Below are positions 55,938 through 64,000 of a stretch of 64,000 nt of DNA, in pieces. The position numbers and the translations under genes were made by a program. The notes beneath the pieces are model-generated. The model worked only from the letters and a program-made list of their open reading frames with translations. It made no database searches and was not told the origin of the DNA. Origin of the DNA: Nostoc sp. JL34. GTDB lineage: Bacteria; Cyanobacteriota; Cyanobacteriia; Cyanobacteriales; Nostocaceae. The stretch is from positions 1 to 64,000 of the forward strand of contig NZ_JABXKQ010000169.1 in NCBI RefSeq assembly GCF_017114945.1. Reading direction: 5' to 3'. Position 1 is the first letter of the stretch; each line of letters opens with the position of its first letter.

Positions 55938-56002
55938 GGGGGATTAGGGACTGGGGACTAGAGAAAAGTTTCCCAATCCCCAGTACCCAATCCCTAATCC
56001 CC
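55938..56002. repeat. Palindromic element upstream of the STAS gene
   Basis: The sequence ggggattagggactgggga is followed by an inverted copy tccccagtacccaatccctaatcccc. The flanking 55816-55937 holds degenerate aaaattcaaaat sequence. Confidence 0.7.
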
Positions 56003-56080
56003 TATTCCAGCAGATTGTAGACAATTTGCTCAAAAACCATCTATACTTGAGCGTTCACTTTAACTCATGAGGAGGGAATT

Positions 56081-56443
56081 ATTGCTGAGCCACTGAATCT
56101 AACCGTTAGCCTGAGGGGCACTCGTGAAGTCCGGGATAACTGTCAGCTATTCCGCCTCACAGGTTTGTTAGATGCTTTTTCTGAGCCGACATTTCGCAAG
56201 ACACTTGGCAGCAAGATTGACGAGGGCCCTAAGCACATTATTTTGGATCTCTCACAAATTGACTTTGTTGATAGCTCTGGCTTGGGTGCTCTAGTGCAGT
56301 TAGCCAAGCAGGCTCAAACTGCTGATGGCACTTTGCAAATTGTCACGAATGCCCGCGTAACTCAAACGGTCAAGCTTGTTCGCCTAGAGAAGTTTCTCTC
56401 CCTGCAAAAATCAGTTGAAGACGCTCTAGAAAACGTCAAGTAG
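56081..56443 (+). CDS. STAS-domain anti-sigma factor antagonist-like protein, ATT start
   Basis: 120 residues: the conserved STAS strands begin with EPLNLTVSLRGTREVRDNCQLFRLTG, upstream of the TTG at 56165 that would otherwise be called the start. The phosphorylatable site is in FVDSSGLGALVQLAKQ. In frame above 56165 there is no ATG, GTG or TTG back to a stop at 56048; the only sensible start is ATT at 56081, with GGAGG at 56071-56075, 5 nt upstream (a second ATT sits at 56078). The family antagonises anti-sigma kinases in partner-switching circuits. No partner is in the window. Confidence 0.72.
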   Translation: MAEPLNLTVSLRGTREVRDNCQLFRLTGLLDAFSEPTFRKTLGSKIDEGPKHIILDLSQIDFVDSSGLGALVQLAKQAQTADGTLQIVTNARVTQTVKLVRLEKFLSLQKSVEDALENVK

Positions 56444-56473
56444 TCTTGATTACTTGACCTGAGAGTTAAATTT

Positions 56474-56508
56474 AGCTATCCAGATTCAAGATCGGATAGC
56501 TTAATTTT
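56474..56508 (+). terminator. Terminator of the STAS gene
   Basis: The stem agctatcc (56474-56481) and ggatagct (56494-56501) is followed by taattttta. It lies 30 bp after the stop codon. Confidence 0.7.
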
Positions 56509-56983
56509 TAAAACTTCTGGCAGAAAACCTCTCTCCTTGTGAGAGAGGCGCAAAGCCAGTTGAGCTATTATGTTTAAAGTTGAGCAATAACTAAAGATAT
56601 AAATACCCAGTTCTTGGATATGTAATCATTAGCTAGAATATCGAATAAACAATCAAGTCTGAGAAATTTGTAAGAAATACAAAGCTAGCAGGTTTCTCTA
56701 TAGGTAAACTTGACTTGATGCTGTATAGTGAAGAATTGTCACTTCCTAAGTAAGCATGGCAATCCGATCGAATAAAAGGGTGAATTTGATGTCCAAATTT
56801 TACCCTATCTTAGGCATACACCACAAGAAGTAGGCGAAATTTGGTTTATGGGCATTGACATCAGGGTGATTTAAAATGCCAACTCTCAATCAAAAAGATG
56901 AAATTAGGAAGTAATTTTGATAGTATTGATTATGCTAAGTATACTATCACGGCATACTTCAGAAAAATCAGTCTTTGCGAAGA
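56509..56983. other. Intergenic region upstream of the Mini-III gene
   Basis: About 475 bp with no supported gene. A small hairpin (about 56528-56550, acctctctcc / gagagaggc) is present; only short frames of 12-25 codons occur. Confidence 0.4.
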
Positions 56984-57502
56984 ATGCCTGCCAAATGTAG
57001 CCCGTCAAGGAATGATTTATTTGTGAAGTCACAGGAGGAAGAGCTATTAGATGAACAAGATGAAACTCCTAAACAGAGTTTATCTTGGAATCAAGCACTC
57101 TTGGCAACCACAGCGCCATTCCAACAGATTTCTCTCTCACAAGTGCAAAAAATTTCTCCTAGTGCTTTAGCATATTTGGGGGATGCAATTTATGAGTTAT
57201 ATGTTAGAATTTTCTATCTGCTGCCATTGCAGCGGTCAGGAATTTACCATCGTCTGGTAGTGGAGCAGGTAAGAGCGGAAACACAAGCGCTACATTTGCG
57301 ATCGCTGATTCCTCATCTCAGGGATACCGAATTAGAAATTGTCCGACGGGGTAGAAACGCCGCAACAGGACGCCCTAAGCGACTTAATCCCGAAATTTAT
57401 CAACAGGCAACTAGTCTAGAAACTTTAATAGGCTACTTATATCTCACCGATTACCAACGTCTAACCGAACTGTTGCAAATACTTCATCTAGAAAAAGAGT
57501 GA
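56984..57502 (+). CDS. mrnC: Mini-ribonuclease III
   Basis: About 172 residues from ATG 56984 (a TTG at 56975 is possible). The RNase III fold without a dsRNA-binding domain: LAYLGDAIYELYVRIFYL contains the acidic metal-binding residues, then GRNAATGRPKRLNPEIYQQATSLETLIGYLYL. Known role: 23S rRNA maturation in bacteria. The first about 50 residues are variable. It is followed after 92 bp by the rlmB-type methylase, which acts on the same rRNA, so the two may be co-regulated. Confidence 0.88.
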   Translation: MPAKCSPSRNDLFVKSQEEELLDEQDETPKQSLSWNQALLATTAPFQQISLSQVQKISPSALAYLGDAIYELYVRIFYLLPLQRSGIYHRLVVEQVRAETQALHLRSLIPHLRDTELEIVRRGRNAATGRPKRLNPEIYQQATSLETLIGYLYLTDYQRLTELLQILHLEKE

Positions 57503-57594
57503 AAACTCAATTTCATCGTAGCTACAACACTAGATTAGGTGCAAAAAATTGAGGTAATCGGAACGATCAACCATACGCTATATCCATAACTCAA

Positions 57595-58776
57595 ATGCAG
57601 AATAAACCCAGAAAAGTCAAGACTTCTAGCGAACCAAATCGTGGACAACCCGTAAAAATTAAAGGTAAACGTGTTGTTACTAATCCGACTCGCAATCCCA
57701 GAAAAATAGATAGCAACCCTATCTCTGTTGCTAATCCGGCTCGCAATCCCAGGAAAGTAGATAGCAACCCCATTTCTGTTGCTAATCCAACTAGCAATCC
57801 CAGGAAAGTAGATAGCAACCCCATTTCTGTTACTAATCTGACTCGCAATCCCAGAAAAGTAGATGGTAACACCATCTCTGTTGTTAATCCGAATCGCAAT
57901 CCCAGGAAAATAGATAGCAACCCCAGCTATGGCAACTCCCGACAACGAAATAATAACTTCTCCCAGCCGTCTGTATCTACACAACCGATAGAAGAAGATA
58001 GCGATCTCATCTACGGTCGTCATCCCGTGTTGAGTGCATTGCAAAATCAGCGCAATCTCAACCGGATCTGGATTACTACCCGTCTGCGCTACGATCCCAG
58101 CTTTCACCATTTTCTTCTGCAAGCGAAGGAAAATGGCACAGTTATTGATGAGGTTGAACCCAAGCGTTTAGACCATCTTACTAACGGGGCCAATCACCAA
58201 GGTGTGGCGGCACAAACTGCTCCCTATGCCTACATCGAATTGGCGGATCTAATGGAACAAACTAAATCTGTAACCGATCCCGTAATTGTCGTAGCTGACG
58301 GAATTACTGATCCCCACAACTTGGGAGCAATTATTCGCACAGCCGAGGCAATAGGCGCTCAAGGATTAGTGATTCCCCAAAGAAGGGCATCTGGGATAAC
58401 TTCTACTGTGATGAAAGTGGCAGCAGGTGCTTTAGAAAATTTTGCTGTAGCTAGAGTTGTCAACCTCAGCCGCGCCTTAGAAGAATTAAAAGAAGCTGGC
58501 TTTTGGATTTATGGTACTGCTGCAAGTGGCAGCGAACCTGTGCATACAGTCAATTTCACTGGGCCAATCGTTTTGGTAATCGGCTCAGAAGGTGAAGGTC
58601 TGGGTATGTTAACTCAACGCTCCTGTGATTTTTTAGTATCGATTCCTCTACAGGGTAAAACTCCCAGTCTGAATGCTTCTGTAGCAGCGGGTATGGCGCT
58701 TTATGAGATTTATCGGCAGCGATCGCTAAATACGCTGCACTTAGATAAATTGCAAAAATTCTCTTTGAAAAAATAA
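57595..58776 (+). CDS. rlmB: RlmB/TrmH-family rRNA ribose methyltransferase with repeat N-tail
   Basis: 393 residues. The C-terminal about 260 are a SPOUT methylase with a substrate-binding N-domain (LIYGRHPVLSALQNQRNLNRIWI) and the knotted core (ADGITDPHNLGAIIRTAEAIG, GSEGEGLGML, IPLQGKTPSLNASVAAGMALYE). In the family it methylates G2251 of 23S rRNA. The N-terminal tail (about 30-114) is made of five 17-residue repeats (NPRKIDSNPISV type), absent from typical RlmB. They are Arg/Lys/Asn-rich, so possibly RNA-binding. Confidence 0.92.
   Translation: MQNKPRKVKTSSEPNRGQPVKIKGKRVVTNPTRNPRKIDSNPISVANPARNPRKVDSNPISVANPTSNPRKVDSNPISVTNLTRNPRKVDGNTISVVNPNRNPRKIDSNPSYGNSRQRNNNFSQPSVSTQPIEEDSDLIYGRHPVLSALQNQRNLNRIWITTRLRYDPSFHHFLLQAKENGTVIDEVEPKRLDHLTNGANHQGVAAQTAPYAYIELADLMEQTKSVTDPVIVVADGITDPHNLGAIIRTAEAIGAQGLVIPQRRASGITSTVMKVAAGALENFAVARVVNLSRALEELKEAGFWIYGTAASGSEPVHTVNFTGPIVLVIGSEGEGLGMLTQRSCDFLVSIPLQGKTPSLNASVAAGMALYEIYRQRSLNTLHLDKLQKFSLKK
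57682..57936 (+). repeat. Five 51-bp in-frame repeats in the methylase gene
   Basis: Units begin at 57682, 57733, 57784, 57835 and 57886. The unit is 51 bp (17 codons), preserving frame. Copies differ by several bases, so the expansion is older than in the kinase. Confidence 0.85.
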
Positions 58777-58862
58777 CAGTAACAGAGTATAAAGAAATGT
58801 AAAAGATAATAAAGCTGCATATCGTTTAACACCCTGTAGCACGTTTATAAATCGCGAAAACC

Positions 58863-59165
58863 ATGAAAACCATTTGGCATAACCTCAAGGAAGTGTTAAT
58901 TAACACATTCGACTACATCGGCTTGGCTTGGTGGGTAGAGATTGTGACGCAGAATCCCCGCTGCACGTACTACTTCGGGCCATTTCTAAGTTCTTCTGAT
59001 GCCAGATTCTCAAGCATTGGATATATAGAAGATTTGGAGCTTGAAGGAGCTACGGGAATTACTGTGAATGTCAAGCGCTGCAAACCTAATACCTTAACAA
59101 TAGCTGACGACTTGGGGGAAAGATTTGACCGCAAAGTACAGCCTGCCTTTGGCGGTCAAATTTAA
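58863..59165 (+). CDS. DUF1816 protein
   Basis: 100 residues, a cyanobacterial family of unknown function: WWVEIVTQNPRCTYYFGPF, GYIEDLELEGA, RCKPNTLTIADDLG. There is no signal peptide, and it is probably cytoplasmic. The DUF1816 region is related to CpcD-like/phycobilisome linker-associated folds in annotation, but function is not established. It lies 86 bp after the rlmB-type gene, co-directional. Confidence 0.85.
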   Translation: MKTIWHNLKEVLINTFDYIGLAWWVEIVTQNPRCTYYFGPFLSSSDARFSSIGYIEDLELEGATGITVNVKRCKPNTLTIADDLGERFDRKVQPAFGGQI

Positions 59166-59415
59166 GTTAGGCCAGAGAATAAATAGGATACGGGGATGTG
59201 GGGATGCGGGGACACACAAAGAAGTCTGTAGCAAGATTCCGTGGCTTTTGCCGAACAGAACTTCTCCTTTGAAGACGCCGCGCGTCGCTTGCGTCCCGTA
59301 AGGAAGAATACGTAAAGACACAGAGAATTCTTTCACTGCGTCACCCTGTCACCACATCTTCCCTTTCCGTTTATTCTTCGTCCATAGTCAAAATTTTTTA
59401 ACTATTTGGACTATT

Positions 59416-59579
59416 AACAATTCGTAATTCGTAATTCAGTTATAGATGGGATTTAGACCCTACTAATGACACCATGATTTATTGGCCGCTTCCTTTGACT
59501 CGACCCTAGTAGACGCGCAAGGGACGAAAACTCGGCTTAGTTGCGCTATCAGTTTAATTACGAATTACGAATTATTGTT
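59416..59579. repeat. MITE-like palindrome overlapping a stop codon
   Basis: The sequence aacaattcgtaattcgtaattcag (59416-59439) is inverted at 59556-59579 with small differences. The TTA (stop complement) of the alpha/beta hydrolase at 59572-59574 lies within it. The gap 59166-59415 holds further Nostoc repeats but no gene. Confidence 0.7.
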
Positions 59580-60426
59580 GACTACTAATTACCTGAGGAT
59601 GTTCTTCCAGCCAATGGTCAATGTCACTCAGCACTAGTTGGGGAACCTCCCACGGGAAAAGATGGGCGGTGTTAGGATAGCAATGCCACTGAGAATTGTT
59701 GAGGTGTTGAGCAGTTTGTAAGCTGGAATCAGATGTGATATGGCGGTCTTGATCGCCAGCAAGTACTAAAGTAGGACATTGAATTTGTTGCAAATCTGGA
59801 AGTCGATTGTACCCCGATTGAATTGCACTATAGAGAGCGCGAGTAGCAGCAGGAGAGGTTTGCAAATAAGCTGGTACAGCTTCCTTGGCGATGTAATTGT
59901 AACTGGTAGATGTATGTTGTTGGATTAGGTAGCGGAAAAGCGATCGCTTACCAAAAGTTTCAATATTCCATTGCCAACTCGGTTTTATATAGTTCAATAG
60001 CGCCGTAACGCCAGTATATAAATTATCCTGCCAAGTGATAGGAGGATGACTGCCACGGGGTTTTGCGGCTGTCGCTACCAAAATCAGCCCAGTAATCCGC
60101 TCTGGTAAACGTAATGCCAACTCCATTGCCAGAATGCCGCCCAGTGACCATCCTAATACTAAGCACTTTTCAATCTGCAAACGGTCTAGAAGCGCTTCTA
60201 AATCAGTCAAATGGTCATTCATCTCAAAATTGCCGTTGTAGCGACTTTTGCCATATCCACGTAAATCAGGGGCAAAAGTTTTGTAGCGTTTTGATAAATG
60301 ATTGGTAAAGACAGAAAGACTACGACCAGAACCAGGATGACCATGTAAACCCAAAATTGGGAATCCTTCACCTTGGGTGTAGACATTCAGGCGTGTAGCA
60401 GTAGTAGGATTATGGCGATCGCTCAT
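59572..60426 (-). CDS. Alpha/beta-hydrolase
   Basis: 284 residues. Oxyanion loop GLHGHPGSG, nucleophile elbow LGWSLGG with Ser, Asp in LAGDQDRHI and His in NTAHLFPWE. Esterase/lipase or C-C hydrolase-like; substrate unknown. The start codon shares a base with the stop of the upstream PLP-enzyme gene (TAATG), indicating translational coupling. The stop lies inside a palindromic repeat, so the C-terminus may have been altered. Confidence 0.87.
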   Translation of the reverse strand: MSDRHNPTTATRLNVYTQGEGFPILGLHGHPGSGRSLSVFTNHLSKRYKTFAPDLRGYGKSRYNGNFEMNDHLTDLEALLDRLQIEKCLVLGWSLGGILAMELALRLPERITGLILVATAAKPRGSHPPITWQDNLYTGVTALLNYIKPSWQWNIETFGKRSLFRYLIQQHTSTSYNYIAKEAVPAYLQTSPAATRALYSAIQSGYNRLPDLQQIQCPTLVLAGDQDRHITSDSSLQTAQHLNNSQWHCYPNTAHLFPWEVPQLVLSDIDHWLEEHPQVISSQQ

Positions 60427-61691
60427 TACTCTCCCTTTTTCTGTCTATCGATACTGCCAACTGCATCGATCGCAGCTTCGAGTGCGATCGCCACATGAGT
60501 CCAATGAGTCCCGCCCTGGCAATAAACTACATACGGCTCACGTAAAGGGCCATCGGCTGATAATTCCAAAGTACTCCCTTCAATAAATGTCCCCCCAGCC
60601 ATGACCACCTGGCTCTCATACCCCGGCATATCATCTGGAACAGGGTCTAAGTAGGAACCAATCGGAGAATGCTGTTGTATGGCTTTACAGAAAGCAATTA
60701 GCTTTTCGGCAGAACCGAGTTTAATTGCCTGAATTACATCCCCACGGGGAGCAAGAGGTGCGGGATTCACTGGATAACCGAGTTTATCAAATACATAACC
60801 AGTAAGATAAGTCCCTTTCATCGCCTCTCCTACCATCTGCGGCGCCAGAAATAAGCCTTGGAAGAGGAGACGATTTTGGTCAAAAGTAGCACCGCCATAA
60901 CTACCGATACCGGGAGCAGTGAGGCGACAGGCGGCGGCTTCCACTAAGTCGGCACGACCAGCAACATAACCGCCAGCGCTGACAATAGTGCCACCAGGAT
61001 TTTTAATCAATGACCCAGCCATTAAATCAGCACCTACGGCTGTGGGTTCCTTGGTTTCAATAAATTCGCCATAGCAGTTATCCACAAAGCAAACGGTGTT
61101 AGGATTCTGCTGTTTGACTAAGTGGACAATTTTTTCAATATCAACAATTGATAAACTAGGACGCCAAGAATAGCCACAAGAGCGCTGAATTAACACTAAA
61201 CGAGTATTTTCAGCCACACTAGTACTTAAAGCTTTCCAATCTATAGTTCCTTCGGGGGTTAGCTCCAATTGGCGGTAATTTATGCCAAACTCGATAAGGG
61301 AGCCTTGACCTTGACCCCGTAAACCAATAACTTCTTCAAGCGTATCGTAGGGAGAACCGACCACTGCTAACATTTCATCTCCGGGACGGAGAACACCAAA
61401 CAAAGCACAGGCGATCGCATGAGTTCCCGAAACGAACTGTACCCGCACAGCCGCAGCTTCAGCAGCCATAACTTCGGCAAAAACTTTATCTAAAGTTTCT
61501 CGTCCTAAATCATCATGACCATAGCCACTTACACCAGCGAAGTGGTGTGCCCCTACACGGTGATTACGAAAAGCATCCAGCACTCGTTTTAGATTATGCT
61601 TGACCTGAGTGTCAATTCCAGAAAAAATTTCTAATAGTGCCTGTTCTGCTTGCCGCAGCTGTTCTAAGCTGTTCATCAGTTCCTCGTTCAA
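60426..61691 (-). CDS. PLP-dependent methionine gamma-lyase-family protein
   Basis: 421 residues, of the cystathionine/methionine-lyase-type fold also called 'aluminium resistance' (YnbB-like). Substrate loop SGYGHDDLG, cofactor Lys in GSLIKNPGG, QFVSGTHAIACAL, CFVDNCYGEF. It may cleave C-S bonds of sulfur amino acids; the biological role is not proven. The start may be 61691 (MNEEL) or 61676 (MNSLEQ). It is the first gene of the two-gene unit with the hydrolase, divergent from desC. Confidence 0.87.
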   Translation of the reverse strand: MNEELMNSLEQLRQAEQALLEIFSGIDTQVKHNLKRVLDAFRNHRVGAHHFAGVSGYGHDDLGRETLDKVFAEVMAAEAAAVRVQFVSGTHAIACALFGVLRPGDEMLAVVGSPYDTLEEVIGLRGQGQGSLIEFGINYRQLELTPEGTIDWKALSTSVAENTRLVLIQRSCGYSWRPSLSIVDIEKIVHLVKQQNPNTVCFVDNCYGEFIETKEPTAVGADLMAGSLIKNPGGTIVSAGGYVAGRADLVEAAACRLTAPGIGSYGGATFDQNRLLFQGLFLAPQMVGEAMKGTYLTGYVFDKLGYPVNPAPLAPRGDVIQAIKLGSAEKLIAFCKAIQQHSPIGSYLDPVPDDMPGYESQVVMAGGTFIEGSTLELSADGPLREPYVVYCQGGTHWTHVAIALEAAIDAVGSIDRQKKGE

Positions 61692-61763
61692 AAAAATTAT
61701 AGATATGCGGATTTTTAGATCGCGCTATTCTCAGGCTGGAAAATTCTCTCTTCAGGTTACTGC

Positions 61764-62585
61764 ATGACAATTGCTACTTCAACCAAACCTCAAATTAACT
61801 GGGTTAATACCCTGTTTTTCATTGGACTGCACATCGGCGCTTTATTTGCCTTTGTTCCTGGTAACTTTAGCTGGACGGCAGTTGGTGTGGGTTTCTTGCT
61901 GTACTGGGTAACAGGTGGTTTAGGAGTTACTCTAGGATTTCACCGCCTTGTCACCCACCGCAGTTTTCAAACTCCCAAGTGGCTAGAATATCTCTTGGTT
62001 TTCTTCGGTACACTCTCGTGTCAAGGAGGCCCAATTGAGTGGGTAGGGACACATCGTATCCATCATTTAAACTCGGATACTGACGCCGATCCCCATGATT
62101 CTAATAAAGGCTTCTGGTGGAGCCACATGGATTGGCTGATTCACTACTGTCCCGCTCACGCTGATGTTCCTCGTTTCACCAAAGACATTGCCGAAGACCC
62201 AGTTTATCAGTTTTTAGAAAAATATTTCATTTTGATCCAGGTTGCTCTAGGTGTATTGCTTTTACTTCTGGGCGGCTGGCCGTTTGTGATTTGGGGAATT
62301 TTTGTTCGCATTGTCTGGGTTTACCACTGCACTTGGTTGGTGAACAGCGCTACTCATAAATTTGGCTATCAGAGCTATGATTCTGGCGATCGCTCGACTA
62401 ATTGCTGGTGGGTAGCTGTACTAGTTTTCGGTGAAGGCTGGCACAATAACCATCATGCCTTTCAATACTCAGCTCGTCATGGGCTGGAATGGTGGGAAAT
62501 AGATTTAACCTGGATGACAGTTCAATTGCTGCAAGCAGTTGGTCTGGCTACTAATGTGAAGTTGGCCCCAACAAAAATTAGTTAG
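61764..62585 (+). CDS. desC: Acyl-lipid delta-9 fatty acid desaturase
   Basis: 273 residues, membrane desaturase. Introduces the first double bond at C9 of acyl chains in glycerolipids. The three His boxes are GFHRLVTHRSF, GTHRIHHLN and HNNHHAFQ. Several hydrophobic helices (LFFIGLHIGALFAFV, VALGVLLLLLGGWPFVIWGI). It lies upstream of desA, as in many Nostoc genomes. Confidence 0.93.
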   Translation: MTIATSTKPQINWVNTLFFIGLHIGALFAFVPGNFSWTAVGVGFLLYWVTGGLGVTLGFHRLVTHRSFQTPKWLEYLLVFFGTLSCQGGPIEWVGTHRIHHLNSDTDADPHDSNKGFWWSHMDWLIHYCPAHADVPRFTKDIAEDPVYQFLEKYFILIQVALGVLLLLLGGWPFVIWGIFVRIVWVYHCTWLVNSATHKFGYQSYDSGDRSTNCWWVAVLVFGEGWHNNHHAFQYSARHGLEWWEIDLTWMTVQLLQAVGLATNVKLAPTKIS

Positions 62586-62779
62586 GGGTTAAGAGTTAAG
62601 AGTTAGGATGTGTAACTTTTTGAACTCATCACTTCTAACTCCTAACTTTTCAAAAAGCTATTTACGGGTGCGCTTGTGTCGGTTAGGTTGCTATAATCCA
62701 AAGCGCTAATGTAAAGAATGTTTGTGGCAAGTTGCTTTTTGGTGACTTGGTGGAGGAGTTTGTTGTTTTTCAGGTGTCC
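62586..62779. other. Spacer between desC and desA with palindrome
   Basis: The sequence gttaagagttaagagttagg is matched by cttctaactcctaactttt (62593-62650), a weak palindrome. No gene. A separate promoter for desA is likely, as desaturase genes are temperature regulated in cyanobacteria. Confidence 0.45.
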
Positions 62780-63832
62780 ATGACTACATCAATAATTAAC
62801 AGCCAGAAACTAAGTGAAGAGTCTGATAATTCCGACCTTAGGCTCAAAGATATTGTTAAAACCCTGCCACGGGAATGTTTTCAGCAAAACCGTCGCAAAG
62901 CTTGGACACAAGTACTACTCAGTGTCTTGGCAGTTGCTTTAGGCTATTACAGCCTGATTATCACTCCTTGGTTTCTCTTGCCCCTAGCTTGGATTTTTAC
63001 GGGCACTGCTTTAACAGGTTTTTTTGTAATTGGCCATGATTGTGGTCACAGGTCTTTTGCCAAACGTCGTTGGGTAAATGATTTGGTGGGGCACTTCTTC
63101 ATGATGCCGTTGATTTACCCTTTTCACAGTTGGCGCATTAAGCATAATTATCACCATACTCATACCAACAAGCTGGATGAGGACAACGCTTGGCATCCAA
63201 TCAGACCAGAAGTGTTTGAAAATTGGGATAAAACCCGACAGTCTGCTTTTGAACTGTTCATGCGTAAACGCTTCTGGTGGGTAGGTTCCATTGGACATTG
63301 GGCTGTGGTGCATTTTGATTGGCGGAACTTCAAAACTAAAGACCAATCAAGTATCAAGCTTTCTGTGGCTGTAGTAGTTGTGTTTGCAGCGATCGCTTTC
63401 CCGACTCTCATCGCCACAACAGGCATCTGGGGATTTGTCAAATTTTGGCTAGTGCCCTGGATGATTTACCATTTTTGGATGAGTACTTTTACTATTGTTC
63501 ACCATACAGCCGCAGATGTTCCTTTTGTGACAGCGAACAAGTGGAACGAAGCTTTAGCACAACTATTTGGCACTATTCATTGCGATTATCCGCGTTGGGT
63601 AGAAATTCTGTGCCACGATATCAATGTTCATGTTCCTCATCATATTTCCACTGCTATTCCTTCTTATAATTTGCGGCTAGCTTACAGCAGCATCAAAGAA
63701 AATTGGGGGACTTATCTGCATGATGAATGTCAATTTTCTTGGCCTTTAATGAAGCAGATTACAGACCAGTGTCAACTGTACACAACTGATGTTGGCTATA
63801 AAACTTTCAACGAACATTATACAGAGCAATAA
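62780..63832 (+). CDS. desA: Acyl-lipid delta-12 fatty acid desaturase
   Basis: 350 residues from ATG 62780 (MTTSIINSQ); the frame opens 16 codons earlier with TTG, but AGGTG just upstream of the ATG and homologue length (about 351) support 62780. His boxes: GHDCGHRSF, HNYHHTHTNK and HVPHHIS. It adds the second double bond at C12 and is important for cold tolerance. DesB-like omega-3 enzymes are close relatives, but the order after desC and the length favour DesA. Confidence 0.9.
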   Translation: MTTSIINSQKLSEESDNSDLRLKDIVKTLPRECFQQNRRKAWTQVLLSVLAVALGYYSLIITPWFLLPLAWIFTGTALTGFFVIGHDCGHRSFAKRRWVNDLVGHFFMMPLIYPFHSWRIKHNYHHTHTNKLDEDNAWHPIRPEVFENWDKTRQSAFELFMRKRFWWVGSIGHWAVVHFDWRNFKTKDQSSIKLSVAVVVVFAAIAFPTLIATTGIWGFVKFWLVPWMIYHFWMSTFTIVHHTAADVPFVTANKWNEALAQLFGTIHCDYPRWVEILCHDINVHVPHHISTAIPSYNLRLAYSSIKENWGTYLHDECQFSWPLMKQITDQCQLYTTDVGYKTFNEHYTEQ

Positions 63833-63852
63833 ATAGCGCTGTAATGACATTC

Positions 63853-63880
63853 ACGCTCTTGAACCAACGAGAGCGTTTAT
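63853..63880 (+). terminator. Terminator after desA
   Basis: The stem acgctct (63853-63859) and agagcgt (63870-63876) is followed by ttat, 21 bp after the stop. Confidence 0.65.
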
Positions 63881-64000
63881 TATGCTGTGTTTAAATAGAA
63901 TCTGGCAATTCTTTAGTGAGTAAAATTGTTAGGTAAATTGCCAGAAATTATCCTCTCGTGTGTTAGCGATCGCTAGTTTCGTGGGCATCCTAGAGGTGAG

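Noticed and set aside
1..64000. tRNA or rRNA genes
   Set aside because: No cloverleaf with a TTC-type T-loop, nor rRNA-like sequence, was recognised by eye. A tRNAscan run would settle this.

Overview
The window looks like chromosomal DNA of a filamentous cyanobacterium of the Nostoc/Anabaena group. Evidence: very frequent HIP1 octamers (gcgatcgc); Nostoc-type short repeats, heptamer runs and MITE-like palindromes between and inside genes; a high-light-inducible (Hli) protein; the acyl-lipid desaturases DesC and DesA; DUF1816; and Tic55/PaO-type Rieske and orthocaspase-STAND proteins. No tRNA, rRNA or CRISPR array was recognised.

Layout. 1-3.4 kb: a PIN toxin whose antitoxin is broken by a repeat, then a vMAP-N/NB-ARC/TPR STAND protein ending inside a nested MITE. 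3.5-4.8 kb: a Rieske oxygenase. 5.6-11.7 kb: a minus-strand operon with accessory parts of an extracellular contractile injection system (DUF4255/Pvc16, AAA+ ATPase, DUF4157 cargo with an OmpA domain) plus a HEAT protein, but no sheath or tube genes. 12.3-15.8 kb: a Ser/Thr kinase with a long repeat linker, followed by an ISH3-like IS with a visible 5-bp target duplication and a nonsense-mutated transposase. 16-24.7 kb: an ATP-grasp protein, an SDR, a decayed mgtE, and a PA14/Calx-beta/sugar dehydrogenase protein. 24.8-29.4 kb: a minus-strand run of disulfide reductase, two TVP38/DedA-like proteins, a TIGR04283-type glycosyltransferase and a trypco1-like protein. The last is divergent from an orthocaspase-nSTAND1-pentapeptide protein (29.5-32.4 kb). 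32.6-33.7 kb: a DUF3368/UPF0175 toxin-antitoxin pair abutting four 110-bp tandem repeats. 34-37.9 kb: aldehyde dehydrogenase, cyclase-family protein and a truncated histidine kinase.

38.6-46.5 kb: a collinear set of dynamin-like GTPase, Rpn-type nuclease, giant Hsp70/actin-fold ATPase and an unknown helical protein, reminiscent of srfABC. This is the best candidate for a little-described system. 46.6-49 kb: a small Hli gene, then a restriction-modification pair whose endonuclease is frameshifted and whose methylase is intact. 49-52.1 kb: epimerase, ClpP, cupin and an ArsR/SRPBCC operon. 52.2-64 kb: mainly housekeeping genes: trpD, a retropepsin-like lipoprotein, carA, a STAS protein with an apparent ATT start, Mini-III RNase next to the rlmB-type methylase, DUF1816, an alpha/beta hydrolase coupled to a PLP lyase, then desC and desA.

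Two themes recur. One is conflict or signalling proteins (STAND, caspase, toxin-antitoxin, R-M, eCIS, dynamin/Hsp70). The other is repeats that alter genes: providing stop codons, extending C-termini, inserting in frame, or lying in leaders.
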